Position numbers and translations under genes: made by a program. The notes below the pieces were generated by a model. The model ran no database searches and was not told the DNA's origin. It saw nothing but the letters and a program-made list of their open reading frames with translations. A stretch of 64,000 bases of DNA from Archilochus colubris (lineage: Eukaryota > Chordata > Aves > Apodiformes > Trochilidae), in contig CM041086.1 in NCBI GenBank assembly GCA_023079485.1, positions 17,368,401 through 17,432,400 on the forward strand, written 5' to 3'. Every line of letters starts with the position of its first letter. Position 1 is the stretch's first letter. Positions 1 through 11,810 of the stretch are shown here, in pieces.

Positions 1-367
1 CAGGAGGGATGGATGAGGCTGGCAGAGAGGAAGGAGAGAGAAACCACCTCCTGCTTGGCAGAACCTCAACCCCCTGCCTGGGAGATGAACACCCAAGGAA
101 TCCCATGGGATTTGCCTCCAGATTGCAGCCTCCAGCCAATCCCCCTTAGTTCCAGCAGCCCCAGCACTGCCTGGGAATGGAGGGGCTTTGTTTCCCTTTG
201 TTGTTTCACTTCATTTCCATGCTCCTTTAGCAGAGACAAACACCTCTGCTCTCCTGGGACCCACCTCATGGGGCCAAGCCCATCCCTTTTAGGTGTTTCC
301 ATGGGGGGTTTGCATCCCAGCTCCTCTCCCCCCTGCTCACAATTCCCCCCAGGGCCAGCATCACCAG

Positions 368-442
368 GTGGGATGGGATGGGATGGGATGGGATGGGATG
401 GGATGGGATGGGATGGGATGGGATGGGATGGGATGGGATGGG
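368..442. repeat. (GGGAT)n microsatellite
   Basis: About 15 uninterrupted copies of the pentamer GGGAT are visible. It is not the vertebrate telomere unit (TTAGGG). The flanks (1-367, 443-611) show no recognisable gene. Confidence 0.95.
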
Positions 443-611
443 GCTCAGCCCTGGAGGGAACCTTGTCCCAAAACTTCCCCTGCAGATGCTCCTGGTGCCA
501 GCATCCTCTTCCCAGCTCTGTCAGCAAAGGACCTGGAGAGCAAAGGGGATCACAAAGCTCTGTGGCTCCTGCTTGAATCTCATTATTTTGCTGGCTAATC
601 CTATGTAACTT

Positions 612-835
612 CACAGCAACAAGGGTGGGAAAACCTCTTTAGGGCCATCAGGTCCAACCATGAACCCATCACTGCCAAGGCCAATCCCACCCCAAGTCCC
701 TCATCCCCACATCCCCAGGGCTCTGAAACCCCTCCAAGGATGATGGGGACTCCAGTCCTGCCCTGGGCAGCCTGGGCCAGGCTCTGATGACCTTTCCAGG
801 GAGAAAATTTTCCTACTATCCAGAGGAAAAAAGGC
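612..835 (-). mobile_element. CR1 LINE fragment
   Basis: Reading the plus strand gives the complement of a CR1 3' region: a 'ggtccaacca' block, a 'gggcagcctgggccaggctctga' type block and an 'aaaattttcctactatcca' block in the order seen in avian CR1 copies. The fragment is old and 5'-truncated. Boundaries are approximate. Confidence 0.7.
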
Positions 836-1189
836 AAATGAGAAGGAGGAGCTGGAGTGGGACCCACTTGCTGTTTAAAATGCAGGAGCAGCCAGAAGTT
901 GTAGCTGCTGTGTAATTAAATCAAACTTGCTCAGTAGATGAGGAAGCATTTATCGAGCAGCCTCTTGGTTCCCAGAAAAGAGAAAAAAAAAAAATAAAAT
1001 TACCATGAAGTTTTCAGGAGAAGGTTTTTTTTCCTACCACAGAGGCAAGAAAACAACTTGCAGAAATCCACTGAGAGAGACAAAAACCCGAGGAGCTCTT
1101 CTGACACTTTATGAGATAATTGGTGTTATCAAAAGGACATCATCTGGGGTTTGGGGTTTGTTTTTTTTTTTAAAGCTGAGGAGCACTGA

Positions 1190-1266
1190 GAGAACCTGCA
1201 ACCTCAGAGAGAACCTGCAACCTCAGAGAGAACCTGCAACCTCAGAGAGAACCTGCAACCTCAGAG
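1190..1266. repeat. 19-bp tandem repeat, four copies
   Basis: The unit AGAGAACCTGCAACCTCAG is repeated about four times almost perfectly. It is open as translated sequence only because of the repeat; no gene context surrounds it. Confidence 0.9.
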
Positions 1267-1554
1267 CCTGGACTGGGCTGAGGGACACATGGAAAGTGCC
1301 AGGGAGGGGGGAGAGCCAGGAGCCCCGAGGCTGCTTCCAGCTTGCTGCTGGGAAGAGGGGATGGCAAAGGGACAGAGCAGATGGTGGGGACAGGAAGAAA
1401 AGAGGAGCCCCACAGAGCAACCTTTGGGCAGGCAGGAAAACAGACTGGGGAGGGGGGTGGAGAAGAGAGGAGATTTCTTTTGCAGGAGTGACCCAGGCAG
1501 GGGAAAAACAGATCAGGGTGGGGAGAAAGGTGCTTCAGGCCTGGGAAGGGTTTA

Positions 1555-1690
1555 GGGGGGCTATGAGCAGGAATTTCTTCACCTAAAGGGTTGTCAGGCC
1601 CTGGCCCAGGCTGCCCAGGGAAAGGGTGGAATTCCCATCCCTAGTGCAATCCCTCTCCCAGCCCTGGAGGAGCTTCTAAACCCAGGGACA
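1555..1690 (+). mobile_element. CR1 LINE fragment
   Basis: Sense-oriented CR1 blocks are visible: 'atgagcaggaatttcttcacc', 'aggccctggcccaggctgcccaggg', then 'cctggaggagcttctaaacc'. The fragment runs directly into the 17-bp minisatellite that starts near 1681, so the satellite probably grew from its edge (inference). Confidence 0.75.
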
Positions 1691-2722
1691 TCCCAGTGTC
1701 ATGGACATCCTGTTGCCAGGGACATCCCAGTGCCATGGACATCCCAGTGCCATGGTCATCCCTGTGACAGGGACATCCCAGTGCCTCAGACATCCCAGTG
1801 CCAGGGATATCCCAGTGCCACAGACATCCCAGTGCCACGGACATCCCACTGCCATGGTCATCCCAGTGCCATGGTCATCCCAGTGCCATGGTTATTCCAG
1901 TGCCATGGTTATCCCAGTGCCAGGGACATCCCAGTGCCATGAACATCCCAGTGCCACAGACATCCCATTGCCATGGACATCCCAGTGCCATGGACATCCC
2001 AGTGCCATGGACATCCCAGTGCCATGGACATCCCAGTGCCATGGACATCCCAGTGCCATGGACATCCCAGTGACATGGACATCCCAGTGCCACAGACATC
2101 CCAGTGCCATGGACATCCCAGTGCCACAGACATCCCATTGCCAGGGACATCCCAGTGCCACAGACATCCCAGTGCCATGGACATCCCAGTGACATGGACA
2201 TCCCAGTGCCACAGACATCCCAGTACCACAGACATCCCAGTAACAGGGACATCCCAGTGCCACAGACATCCCAGTACCACGGACATCCCAGTACCAGGGA
2301 CATCCCATTGCCATGGTCATCCCAGTGCCAGGGACATCCCAGTGCCATGGACATCCCAGTGCCACAGACATCCCAGTGCCATGGTCATCCCAGTGCCATG
2401 GTCATCCCAGTGCCAGGGACATCCCAGTGCCAGGGACATCCCAGTGCCATGGTTATCCCAGTGCCAGGGACATCCCAGTGCCACAGACATCCCAGTGCCA
2501 CAGACATCCCAGTGCCATGGTCATCCCAGTGCCAGGGACATCCCAGTGCCATGGACATCCCAGTGCCACAGACATCCCAGTGCCATGGTTATCCCAGTGC
2601 CAGGGACATCCCAGTGCCATGGTCATCCCAGTGCCATGGACATCCCAGTATCACAGACATCCCAGTGCCATGGTCATCCCAGTACCAGGGACATCCCAGT
2701 GCCATGGACATCCCATTCCCCC
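1681..2722. repeat. 17-bp minisatellite, ~60 copies
   Basis: The unit is close to GACATCCCAGTGCCATG, with variants at the last bases (CCATGGT, CCACAGA, CCAGGGA). Because 17 is not a multiple of 3, each reading frame cycles through all phases and stays open on both strands, giving long but meaningless ORFs. There is no initiation context or splice signal suggesting a protein. Confidence 0.97.
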
Positions 2723-3288
2723 AGCATCTCCTCTCAGGAACAAAGCCACCAGCAGCCAGGTTAAAATAAAAATCTCCAACTCTTTGGTGCTTTGCAGTCC
2801 CAGATTTTTAAACAGTGTCTGAGGCCTGCACAGCACATTTCTCCTGAAACTCAGCAGGGACAGGACCTGACCCCGGGGCAGAATGAAACCATCCTGAGGT
2901 TCCTCACCTCTGCTCCAGCCAGATTTGGGCCATTGGGTCTGCTCTGAGCAGAAATGGGCAGATGTCCCCAGGAAGGGGGGGTGTGTAGGACCTCTCCTGC
3001 CACCGGTCACAGCTCCATCACCTGGGGCCATGAGATTGGTGATGTGGCCCTTGCTGGGGACCTGTGAGGCTCAGTGATGTTTCTTGGAAAAATCCATTTC
3101 TGGAGAGAACAAATAATTACTGCCAGGTAACAGCAAGAGCTGGGGACTCAGAGGCAAAACAGCAGCTTGGAAATCAGGCACTGATTGTGTTGGGAAGAGC
3201 TCTGGCACGGGTGACCTGATCTGCTTGGACTGGGAACCAGGACAGGGCTCTGACATCCCATGGCAAGGGCTACAGGGAGAGGGGTGAG

Positions 3289-3400
3289 GGTCCTGAAGGG
3301 GGTGTGGGGTTCTGGAGGAGGTGGGGGGGTCCTGGAGGATGTGTCGGGGTTCTGGAGGAGGCATGAGGGGTCCTGGAGGAGGTGTGAGGGGTCCTAGAGG
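3289..3400. repeat. Imperfect GGTCCTGGAGGAGGTGTG repeats
   Basis: About four to six diverged copies of a unit like GGGGTCCTGGAGGAGGTGTG alternate with 'gggttctggaggagg'. The stretch is G-rich on the plus strand. Confidence 0.8.
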
Positions 3401-6069
3401 CTTATATTTGGGTCTGGAGCAGTAGAAGTCACCCAATCCTTGCAGGCATGTGCAGAAGGAGCAGAGATGTGGTTGTGACGGCTCTGCAGACCTGCTGGAG
3501 GAGAGGATGGGCAGAGGAAAGAGGGAGGGAAGGAGGGAGGGAGGCTTTTCCCCTCCTGCTGCTCCCTGCCAAGCTGCCACTTTGGATTTCATGCTTGCCA
3601 AAGCGTGAGACAAAGAGCTGAGGGCTCTGAGCAGGTCCCCACACTGCTGCCATGGAGCATCCCCAGCTCTGGGGTGGCCAGGGAGGACAGGGATGTTCTG
3701 CTCCATCTCCATCTGGAGGGGGGCTCAGGTGCCAAGGAGAGGGAGGTGTGGGGAGGGGGTCAGTCCGTGTGTGACCCTCTCTGGAACAGGAGGGAATGAA
3801 CAACAGCTGGGCCAGGCAGAGGGAAAAGCAGGACCTGGATTTGCTGGGTGAGGTGTCCTGGGCCATGGCCCTGGCTCTGACCCCCAGGACTCTGCCCACA
3901 GGGGGCTGAGGATGGACCCCAGCAGAGGGTGGTCCCCAGCAGAGGTTCTCAGGAGGCAGGGTGGGGGTTGCCATGGGTCCACACACTCTGGATGTTCTGC
4001 TGAAGATGCTCTGGGGACTCAGGAGCTGCTGGGACCCCCCCAAATTGGCCATGACCTGGGCTCTGGGGGTGCTGCAGACCACCCCTACCCCCTGAGGTTT
4101 GGGCACAGAACCTCTCCACTCAGCTGGGTCACATCACCAAGAATGAATGGCCCTGAAGAGCCTCACCTGGGGCACCCACCCACACCCAGGGGTGATCCTA
4201 TTTAAGCTTGGCCCAGGCTTCCTCTCCTTCCCCAAGCTGGGCTGGAGGAGCTTTGCTCACCTTGTTCCTGGCTCTGGAACTCTTGGATGTGGCCCTCACT
4301 CTGCTGCTCATCCTCCTGGATTCTGCCTGATGCTCCTGACCCCTGGGCTGCCTTCCCAGCTGGGACCTTGGCCCTGCCCCATGCTCAGTGTTCCTTCAGG
4401 GTTTGTACTCTGGGTTGGACCTGGCCCCAGGGCCCTCTGCTGGGAGCCCCAAACAAGAATACCCTGGGAAAAAAGGTAAGGTTATCTGTAGAGCCTGGGT
4501 TTTCTTCAAGGGGCTTCATGTCTTCTGTGAAGGCAAAAAGGGTTTGGTTGAGGGAAATGAGGTTTCTGTCTAGAATGAGGCAGGAAAGAAATTAATGCCC
4601 CCAGCCCCACCTCCTCCTGTCTCATCACCTCCCCAGCTCCATCACTCCTTGGCCAGATGCTGAGCCTCTTGGATCATCACCTGGGTGCAGGGAGCTGCTG
4701 GAGGCCCCTACCCAAGGAAAATCTATTTTGGGGACATTTAAAATGTGCTTGTTTTCCAGCCACGTGTGAAGATGTGTGACACCTTGAGCCCTTGGTTATT
4801 TTTCCAGAATAAACAGGATCTGGGTCCTTGTTTATTGACCCCATTGTGGCCACTTACAGCTCCTCTGGATCCTCTTCTCTCCTAAGAAGGAGATTTTTTT
4901 ATTGGGTAACAAGAGCCAAAGTGTCTCCAGCTCTCCTCTCCCACCCACTGCAAGGAACCAAAGTCCTTGCTGAATCCCTGGAGCTCTCTGCCCAGATTCT
5001 CCTTGAGTCTTTATCCCAACCAACTGATGAATATAGATAAAGTGTTCTGAAAGATGCATGAGGAATGTGCCTGCTCTCCTCAGAAAAGGAAATGTACATC
5101 TCTTTCAGGGCTGGGAACATGCCAGGACCTTGCAGAAGGTACCTGAGGTTCACCTGATTGCCCTCATAAATATGGAGAGATAAATCTCCATATCTCCCAT
5201 CTCCCCATCTTGCTTGGGCTCAGGTTTCAGTCTGGGTCCTCATTCATAACCCCCTGATGATTGTGTGGAGTTTTACAGGCAAAAAAAAAAAAAATTAATA
5301 AATTCAACAATTCAGAGTTTCCTTGCTGCTTTTCCTATTTATCCCAGCAGAACTCCCTGGATTGGTTGCTCTTCAGCTTTGTGATGTCATTTTTGCCTTG
5401 GGGGAAGATGGAAATGATGAGGTGATAAATCCCCCTGAGGAGATCAGTGTTCCCCCCTTCACCAGGCCACATCCAGCCCAGGCTCCTGGGAACACCACTG
5501 GGATAAAAGTTGCCTTGGGAGCTCCCCAGGAGCATCTCCTCCATCTCATCCTTCTGGCCAAAGCAGCTGCCAGGCAGCAGGAAAGTTGTGGGTTTGTCAG
5601 AGGCACCTCTGCTGCCTCCCAGCCCTCCCTGGGAGTACCCCCAGCCCAAGCTTTGTGCCCAGGGGATGGATGAGGAGGGATGGGGAAGGATGGGGAGTGT
5701 TAATGCAGCCCTGGGAACCTCATGTTCTTGTCCATCCCCCATCCTGTGATGGGGATTCCCAGGTTAACAGCTCCAGCTCTGCTTCAAGCCATCGTTTTCA
5801 CCCACTTTTTGGGGGGTCTGTCCCATGGAGCTGAGGCTTTCAGTGAGGGATTTCCTGCAGGAGGTGCAGATCCGGGTGGGAATGAGGTTCCCCAGGAGGG
5901 AGGTGCTGGGCTGAGAGCTCTGCTGCCTGCCCAGGGGGATGCATCACTTCAGGGCTAGGAATAATTCCTGACCTGATGGAGCTGGAGGAGTTTGGGTGAA
6001 GAAAGGACCATCCCTCCCTGGTCCCAAAGCCAAGGGGTTTAATCACCATGCCCAGAGATGAGCCTGAGA

Positions 6070-6215
6070 GAGGAGATCCTGGGAGGAAATCCTTTGGGGT
6101 GAGGGTGCTGAGCCCCTGGCCCAGCTGGAGCTGTGGCTGCCCCATCCCTGGCAGTGTTGGAGGCCCCAGGTTGGATGGGGCTTGGAACAAGTTCCCAAGG
6201 AACATCCCCACCCTC
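6070..6215 (+). mobile_element. CR1 LINE fragment
   Basis: Sense CR1 blocks: 'ggtgagggtgctgagcccctggcccag', then 'tggctgccccatccctggcagtgttggaggccccaggttggatggggcttgga'. The 3' tail is not preserved. Confidence 0.8.
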
Positions 6216-9191
6216 CCCAGCACAGCAAAACCTCCTCTGGCCCTGCTTTCCTCTTCCTCTCCACAAATCTAAAAATAAATTGCAGCTCACAGACCAAGGC
6301 CCAGCAGCTCTGAGGAGCAGCAGGAGGGAGCAGCAGGTTGGGATGCAAAGCAGGAGCTGGCATTTCCCTCCCCCTTTCCCCCCGTGCCTGGGATGTAAAG
6401 GTCTCCCCACATCTGCTGCTGCTTTGCATGCCCACCCCTCTTCCTCCTCACCTGATGGGATGAAGGCTCCAAGGGCAGGGCTTTGATCTGGGGACATCAG
6501 GAGCTGAAACCTCAGGTGTGAATGTGAAACCCTCCAGGGAAAGAGCTACCCTGGGTACCCTGGGGGGAGAGATGCCAGCACCCAACAGCAAGAAGCTGCC
6601 CCTGGATCTCCTGCAGGCATCCCAGGGCTGCCCCAGTCATCATTCCCAAATCCCCTCATCCTCTCCTGGGTGCTGTATCCACCCTGGGAGCTGGAGCTCT
6701 TCTTTCTTTGCTTCTGCCCACCCAGCTCCTCAGAAAGCCTCCAGAGATGAGCTCAGGAGTGAGGGGTGACCCCTTACAGCAAAGCTTGGGATGGAACCCA
6801 GGGAAAGGGAGAAGTTCTTCTTTATTCCTTGTGTTCTGCACCATTCACTGGAAGCTGAACTTTTCTGGGACTTTGGAAAAGAATTTGCACTTTGGGGTTG
6901 ATGGACACCACATCCTGGCTGGTGCAGCTGCCCTGGGCTCCTGCTGGGCAAACAGGGACCCAGGGCCCTGAGCACAAATCCTTGGTGTAAGGCTCATTGG
7001 AGAGACAAACCCTGGCTGGTGCCTCCTCCACCAAGGTCAAGAAGAGTGTTGGGGGCAGCATGAGCTCTTAGGGACAAAAAATCCTCTCTCTGGGCCAAGG
7101 TCTGAGCTGCTGCCCTGAGTCCTTCTGCCACCTTTCCCCTGGCAAAGGAAGGGTCTTGTTCCCTTTGCTGTTCCCTCCTTTATAAATGCCAAAGGATCTC
7201 CTGAGCACCTTGTTCTAGGTGTCCTCCTGCCAAAGCTCTGTGACATTCAATCACTGATTCACTGCAGGCCTTAAACACCTCGTTAGGTTTTTGTGGGGAA
7301 ATTGCAGTTGGGTTACGAGGTGCCCATAAAAAGAAAAAAATCCTCCATCCTCCTTCCCTCAGGGTGACCTTGTGGCTGAGGTGTGGGTGTTGATGCCTCC
7401 CTGCAGGACCTCACTGGGATGCTGAAGATTCAACTGAAGAGGCCCAGGAGCCCATTTGCCAAGTCAGAAGCAGACACAGGAGGCTGAGAGCCCTCCTTCC
7501 CTTGGCAGCTGTGGAGGGCAGGAGCTTCAGAGCCAAGTCAGATATTGCATCCCTCCTCTTCCCTCAGCAGCCCTAAGTGATGCTCACTGTGCTGTTCAGA
7601 AGGGATTTTGGCTTCTGCTCATCCATGACCAGCAGCTCCCCAAAGCCAAGGGGCTTGGGCCACAGCCAGGGCCCCCCTGGGCAGAGGAACCAGTGTCTCT
7701 CTGGAGAAGCATCTCCCCCCCTCTCTTCTGCAGTCCCAAAGCCACTGCCTTGCCTGTACTCCCAGACTGCAGCCCCATTCCTGAATATCTCCTGCTGCTT
7801 CTGGAGATGACATTGGTAGGTGGGAACTTGATGCTCTGAGCAGAAGGTGCACTCTGGGTCAGTGATTCTGCAGGAAAAGGCTGCCTGGCCCTGGCCTGGC
7901 CCCACAGCTCCCTGCAGACTGATGCCCACCCCTTCCTGTTCCTCTTGAAGTCTGGTTGCTGCATTACTTCTCCCTAAATGCCTCCTCCAGCTCCTCCTGA
8001 GCTATTCCAGAAGACCCAGCGAGCCACCCCAAACTTGGGAGGGGGTCTCCAGCATCCCCCTCCCCCCTTGCAGCCTGTTCCAGAAGGGGTCACCAGGAGC
8101 CAGATGCTGCCAGCAGCTCCTTGCCCACATTTCAGCTCCTTGCCCACATTTCAGCTCCTTGCCCACGTCCTCCCTGAAATGCCACCCAGGTAATGGATGT
8201 CCCAGCCCCTGCTCTGCTCCTGGCTGAGAGGATGGCTCTGCCCTTCATTCCCTGGCAGAGCTCAGGAATCACCTCAGGAGGAGGAAGGGGAAAGCCCTGG
8301 AGGTCCAGGGGACCAAAGGAGCTCCAAAGCAAAGCTCAGGATGTGTTGGAAAAAACCTCCTGTAGCCCCGGTGTGACCTTCAGGCAGCAGGGCCACAAGG
8401 TTTGAAGGCACCAAGGAGGCTTTAAGGAAGCTGGAAGGGGAGGTGGGATGTCCATGGAGTCCTTCTCCCTCCCGTGCTTTGGAGAGTGAGCTCCAAAGCC
8501 TCATGGTACATCTCGAGCAAGCTGCTCCTGCTTCCTCCTGGTGCTGGTCTGGACAGGACTGGTTTAAAAGAGGAGGTTTAGGAGTGGGCTGGGAACCCAG
8601 ATGCAACCAGTGCCAGGGCAGTGGTGTTCCCTCATCTGGTGCTGCTCGCCAGGCAGCTGCTGAAAGCAGTCAAGTGATGGTGTTAGAGGCTTCTCCCTTG
8701 TCCTGGTCCTGCCAGGGGGACATGGCCTGGTGTCCCCTGATCCCAGCTGCCCAGGGCTGAGGGGCAGAAACTGGTTCTGGGGGGGTTTTGGGTGCTGGGG
8801 GGGCTGTGCTGGTGTCCCCACCTCCAGAGGGACTGTGGCACTCGGGGAACAGGGCCAGCATCCCACTAGGTGGCACAGCAGGACCAGGGCCACCAACCTT
8901 CTCCTCTCCAGCTGCAAGTGTTGGGGGTGCAAAACCAGGACAGCCCCCAGACCCTCCCTCCCTCCCTCCTGAGCCGGCAGGTTCTCCAGCTGGGAAAAAA
9001 CCACAGGAAAAGGTCCGGACATCTTCATGTAAACTCCTAACTCTGCCCGGAGCACAGCCACTGCCATGGCCCTGTGCTGCTGGTGCCACCCATCCCCTGG
9101 GTGATGTTCATCCCTCACTGGAGCCTGGACCTCACCCCACTTCGTATTCCGCCCCTTCCATTTTTATGCTCTCCCACCCCGAGCAGCTGTG

Positions 9192-9525
9192 GGAGAATCC
9201 CAGAACTCCAGACTGGTTTGGGTTGGAAGGGACTGGGACTGACCCAGTGCCCCCCCTGCCATGCTCAGGGGCACCTCCCACAGCCCAGGCTGCTCCAAGC
9301 CCCATCCAACCTGGGCTGAGACACTGCCAGGGATGGGGCAGCCACAGCTTCTGGGGACAACCAGGGGCTCAGCACCCTCACAACACAGAATTCCTCCCTC
9401 CCATCTCCTCTCCACCTCCCCTCTTGCAGCTGGAAACTCTTCCCCTCCTCCCATCCCTCCATTGTCCCAAGTCCCTCCCCAGCTTTCCTGGAGCCCCTTC
9501 AGGTACTGAGGAGGAGCTCCTGGGG
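9192..9525 (-). mobile_element. CR1 LINE fragment
   Basis: A long antisense CR1 copy. 'actggtttgggttggaaggga' leads through 'gcaggggcacctcccacagcccaggctgctccaagccccatccaacc' type sequence to 'agtccctccccagctttcctggagcccc'. It is one of the best preserved copies in the window. Confidence 0.88.
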
Positions 9526-11574
9526 CAGGGATGTCCCGTGGTGTCCCCAGTGCTGGCCCGGGAGATGTTCCGAAGGTCCAGCCCAGCGCGGGGCTCTGCT
9601 GCCCCAAGCGCTGCGCAGCCGAACGGCACCGGCGGAGCTGATGGGGGGGGGGGGGATGTGGAGAAGCCGGGGAGGGGATGAAAATCCTGTTTTCTCCCTC
9701 ATCTTCACCTGGAGAGGGGGTGGATGGGGGGCAGGTTGTTTGTGCTCGAGGTGAGGACCCCGACCTGGAGGGGGCAGAGGTTAAATAAAAACCATGAGAG
9801 GAAAAATCCCATTCGTGGGTGCAATGAGTTCTGTGGTCCCGGTGTGTGGTCCCGGTGCTGGCTCAGCCGAACCCGTGGAAGGGGGTGGGGGCTCCGGTGG
9901 ATATTCCTGAGGTGCCCCAGGGTGGGCTGCAGGGGCTGATGTGCCCCATGGCCCCGCAAGACACAAGGATCCTGTGCAGGGGGCTTGGGGGGTTGTTGAT
10001 CCTTCCTCTCCTGATCCACATGTTTGTTCTCCCCTGCTTTTCCCTGGAGAGGACCTGAAGGTGAATGGCACAGCCAGGAGGTGGGACCACCCCCTCCTGC
10101 CCCAGCAGGACCCTCACTCAGCACCCTGGGCTCCATGTGCCCCTCCAGGTGAGCAGCAAATCCCCTCCTGTGCGTGCTGCACCCCAGATGCTCCCCAGCT
10201 CAGGGTTTGTCCCCCCCCTTTAACCACCTTCTGCTGCTGGACACAGAGCTGGGCTTCAATGGGACAGTTCCCCAGCTGCCTTTGGGACCTCATCTTCTTT
10301 CTGCTTCCAGCAGGGTTTGGTGGTCTGTTTTGTGTGGTTTTTTCACCCAAAACCTTCCCAGGTGTGACTGGATCCAGTCATGTCCCCCACCTCCCCCCAC
10401 TGGGGTTAGGGCAGAGCAGACATCCCCCTCCAGCACTCCCAGGGCCCCATTTTCTTCCAACCAAAGCCAACCCCGGGAGACACCTCCCACCCTTGGGGTG
10501 CCACTGGGGCATCCTGGAGAAAGGAGTTCGTGGAGGCAGGGATGGTGAAACACTTCCCGGGGCAAGGAAAGGATGGGAGGAAGGAAAGTGCTGGAGCTGT
10601 TTGCTGAAGGAAAATTGAGGTGAGCCAGAAAGTGCCGGGACTTGGCAGAGGTTTCGGGAAGGAATTCTCCAGCTCCGGGGCCTCTCTGCTTCCCACGGTG
10701 CCAGGTGAAGCTCGGGTCTCCTTGGTGACGGATTAGAGGATTAGCGGCTAGAGTGGAGCTCCCTCCCTCCTTCCTTCCCTCCTTCCTTCCCTCCTTCCCT
10801 CCCTCCTTCTCTTCCTCCCACCCACTCGCGGGTGGGTTCCTCCCAGCAGGGCCATTGTTCTGTGGGAAACCTCCCTGCCCAGGAGGAACCCATCCCACTG
10901 CCCCGTGCTGGGGTCACGGCAGCTCCCTGGCACCCGGACGTGAGGATGTCCATGTCCTGGGGGACCGGGATGGAGGGGGACAGGGACCCGTGGGATGTAC
11001 TCATGGAGCTGCAAAAGCCACCAGTAAAGATGGGATTTCCCTTCCAGAGAAGCTGTGGCTGCTCCAGCCCTGGGAAGTGGCCAAGGCCAAGGTTAGGTGG
11101 ATGATCCTGGGCTGGTGGAAGGTGTGGTGTGGGTGAGAGGGGAAAAAAACTGGAACGGGAGGATTTGTCCCCAGAATTACCCAATGGCAATGAGGGGAAG
11201 CTTGTGAGGACCTTTGCTCCTCCCAATACAAGACAAACCCCCCCTTCCCAGGGCTCCCCAGAGGTGTCCTGGCTGTGGCTCTTCTGTCCCACCTCCCAGC
11301 ACCACTGTTTGCTGTCTGTTACTTCAGCATTCATCTTGTTTAAGCAGCACTTAAATGGGGCTGGAGAGATAATCCTGGAGAGAAAAAACAATTCCTGTGT
11401 CCTACTCCCTCACTTTCCCCCCCGGGCCTGAATTACCCCAAATAAACACTCCCTTGGGGTAATGGTTAACTTTAATGGCTGGGTCCTGGCTTCAGCACCA
11501 TTGGGAGGGCTGGAGGAGGTGATGGTCCTCAGGATAAAGGAGAGAAGGTCTGGGACTGAAGGGGAATGTGGTCA
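9526..11574. other. Intergenic stretch with simple repeats
   Basis: No gene recognised. A small CpG-richer patch lies at about 9540-9640, followed by a G-run. A (CCTTCCTTCCCT)-type pyrimidine microsatellite occupies about 10757-10812. Long frames across it are low-complexity. Confidence 0.55.
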
Positions 11575-11810
11575 ATCCCCCAAGGGACATGACCCCAGGA
11601 TTGTCACCATTGCCCCCCAAGGGTGCTGAGCCCTGGCCCAGGTTACCCAAGGAAGTTGTTCCATCCCATCCCTGGCAGGGTTGAAGGCTCCAGGCTGGAT
11701 GGGGTTGGAGCAGCCTGGGCTGTGGGAGGGGTCCCTGCCCATGGCAAAGGTTGGAATGAACTGATCTTGAGATCCCTTCACCCCCAAACTGGTCTCTGGT
11801 TCCATGACTC
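11575..11810 (+). mobile_element. CR1 LINE fragment
   Basis: Sense CR1 blocks: 'gggtgctgagccctggcccaggtt', 'catccctggcagggttgaaggctccaggctggatgggg', 'gagcagcctgggctgtgggaggggtccctgcccatggca', ending near 'tctggttccatgactcc', a decayed ATTCTATG-type tail. Confidence 0.85.

Larger units (their letters stand above)
2723..9191. other. Intergenic stretch, no gene recognised
   Basis: I looked on both strands for conserved exon-like peptides with splice sites and found none. Open frames here are short, proline/serine/leucine-rich and mutually overlapping, as expected of GC-rich avian intergenic DNA. The stretch holds an imperfect repeat at 3289-3400, an A-run at 5281-5294, a CR1 fragment near 6.1 kb and a 20-bp direct duplication at about 8127-8166. 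Confidence 0.6.

Noticed and set aside
368..442. GGGAT and, near 18 kb, GGGTT runs considered as interstitial telomere repeats
   Set aside because: Neither is TTAGGG; the GGGTT run adjoins a CR1 block that contains the same word.
1701..2822. Long ORFs rich in HPSAMDIPVPWTSQC-like repeats
   Set aside because: Frame cycling of a 17-bp minisatellite, not a protein family.
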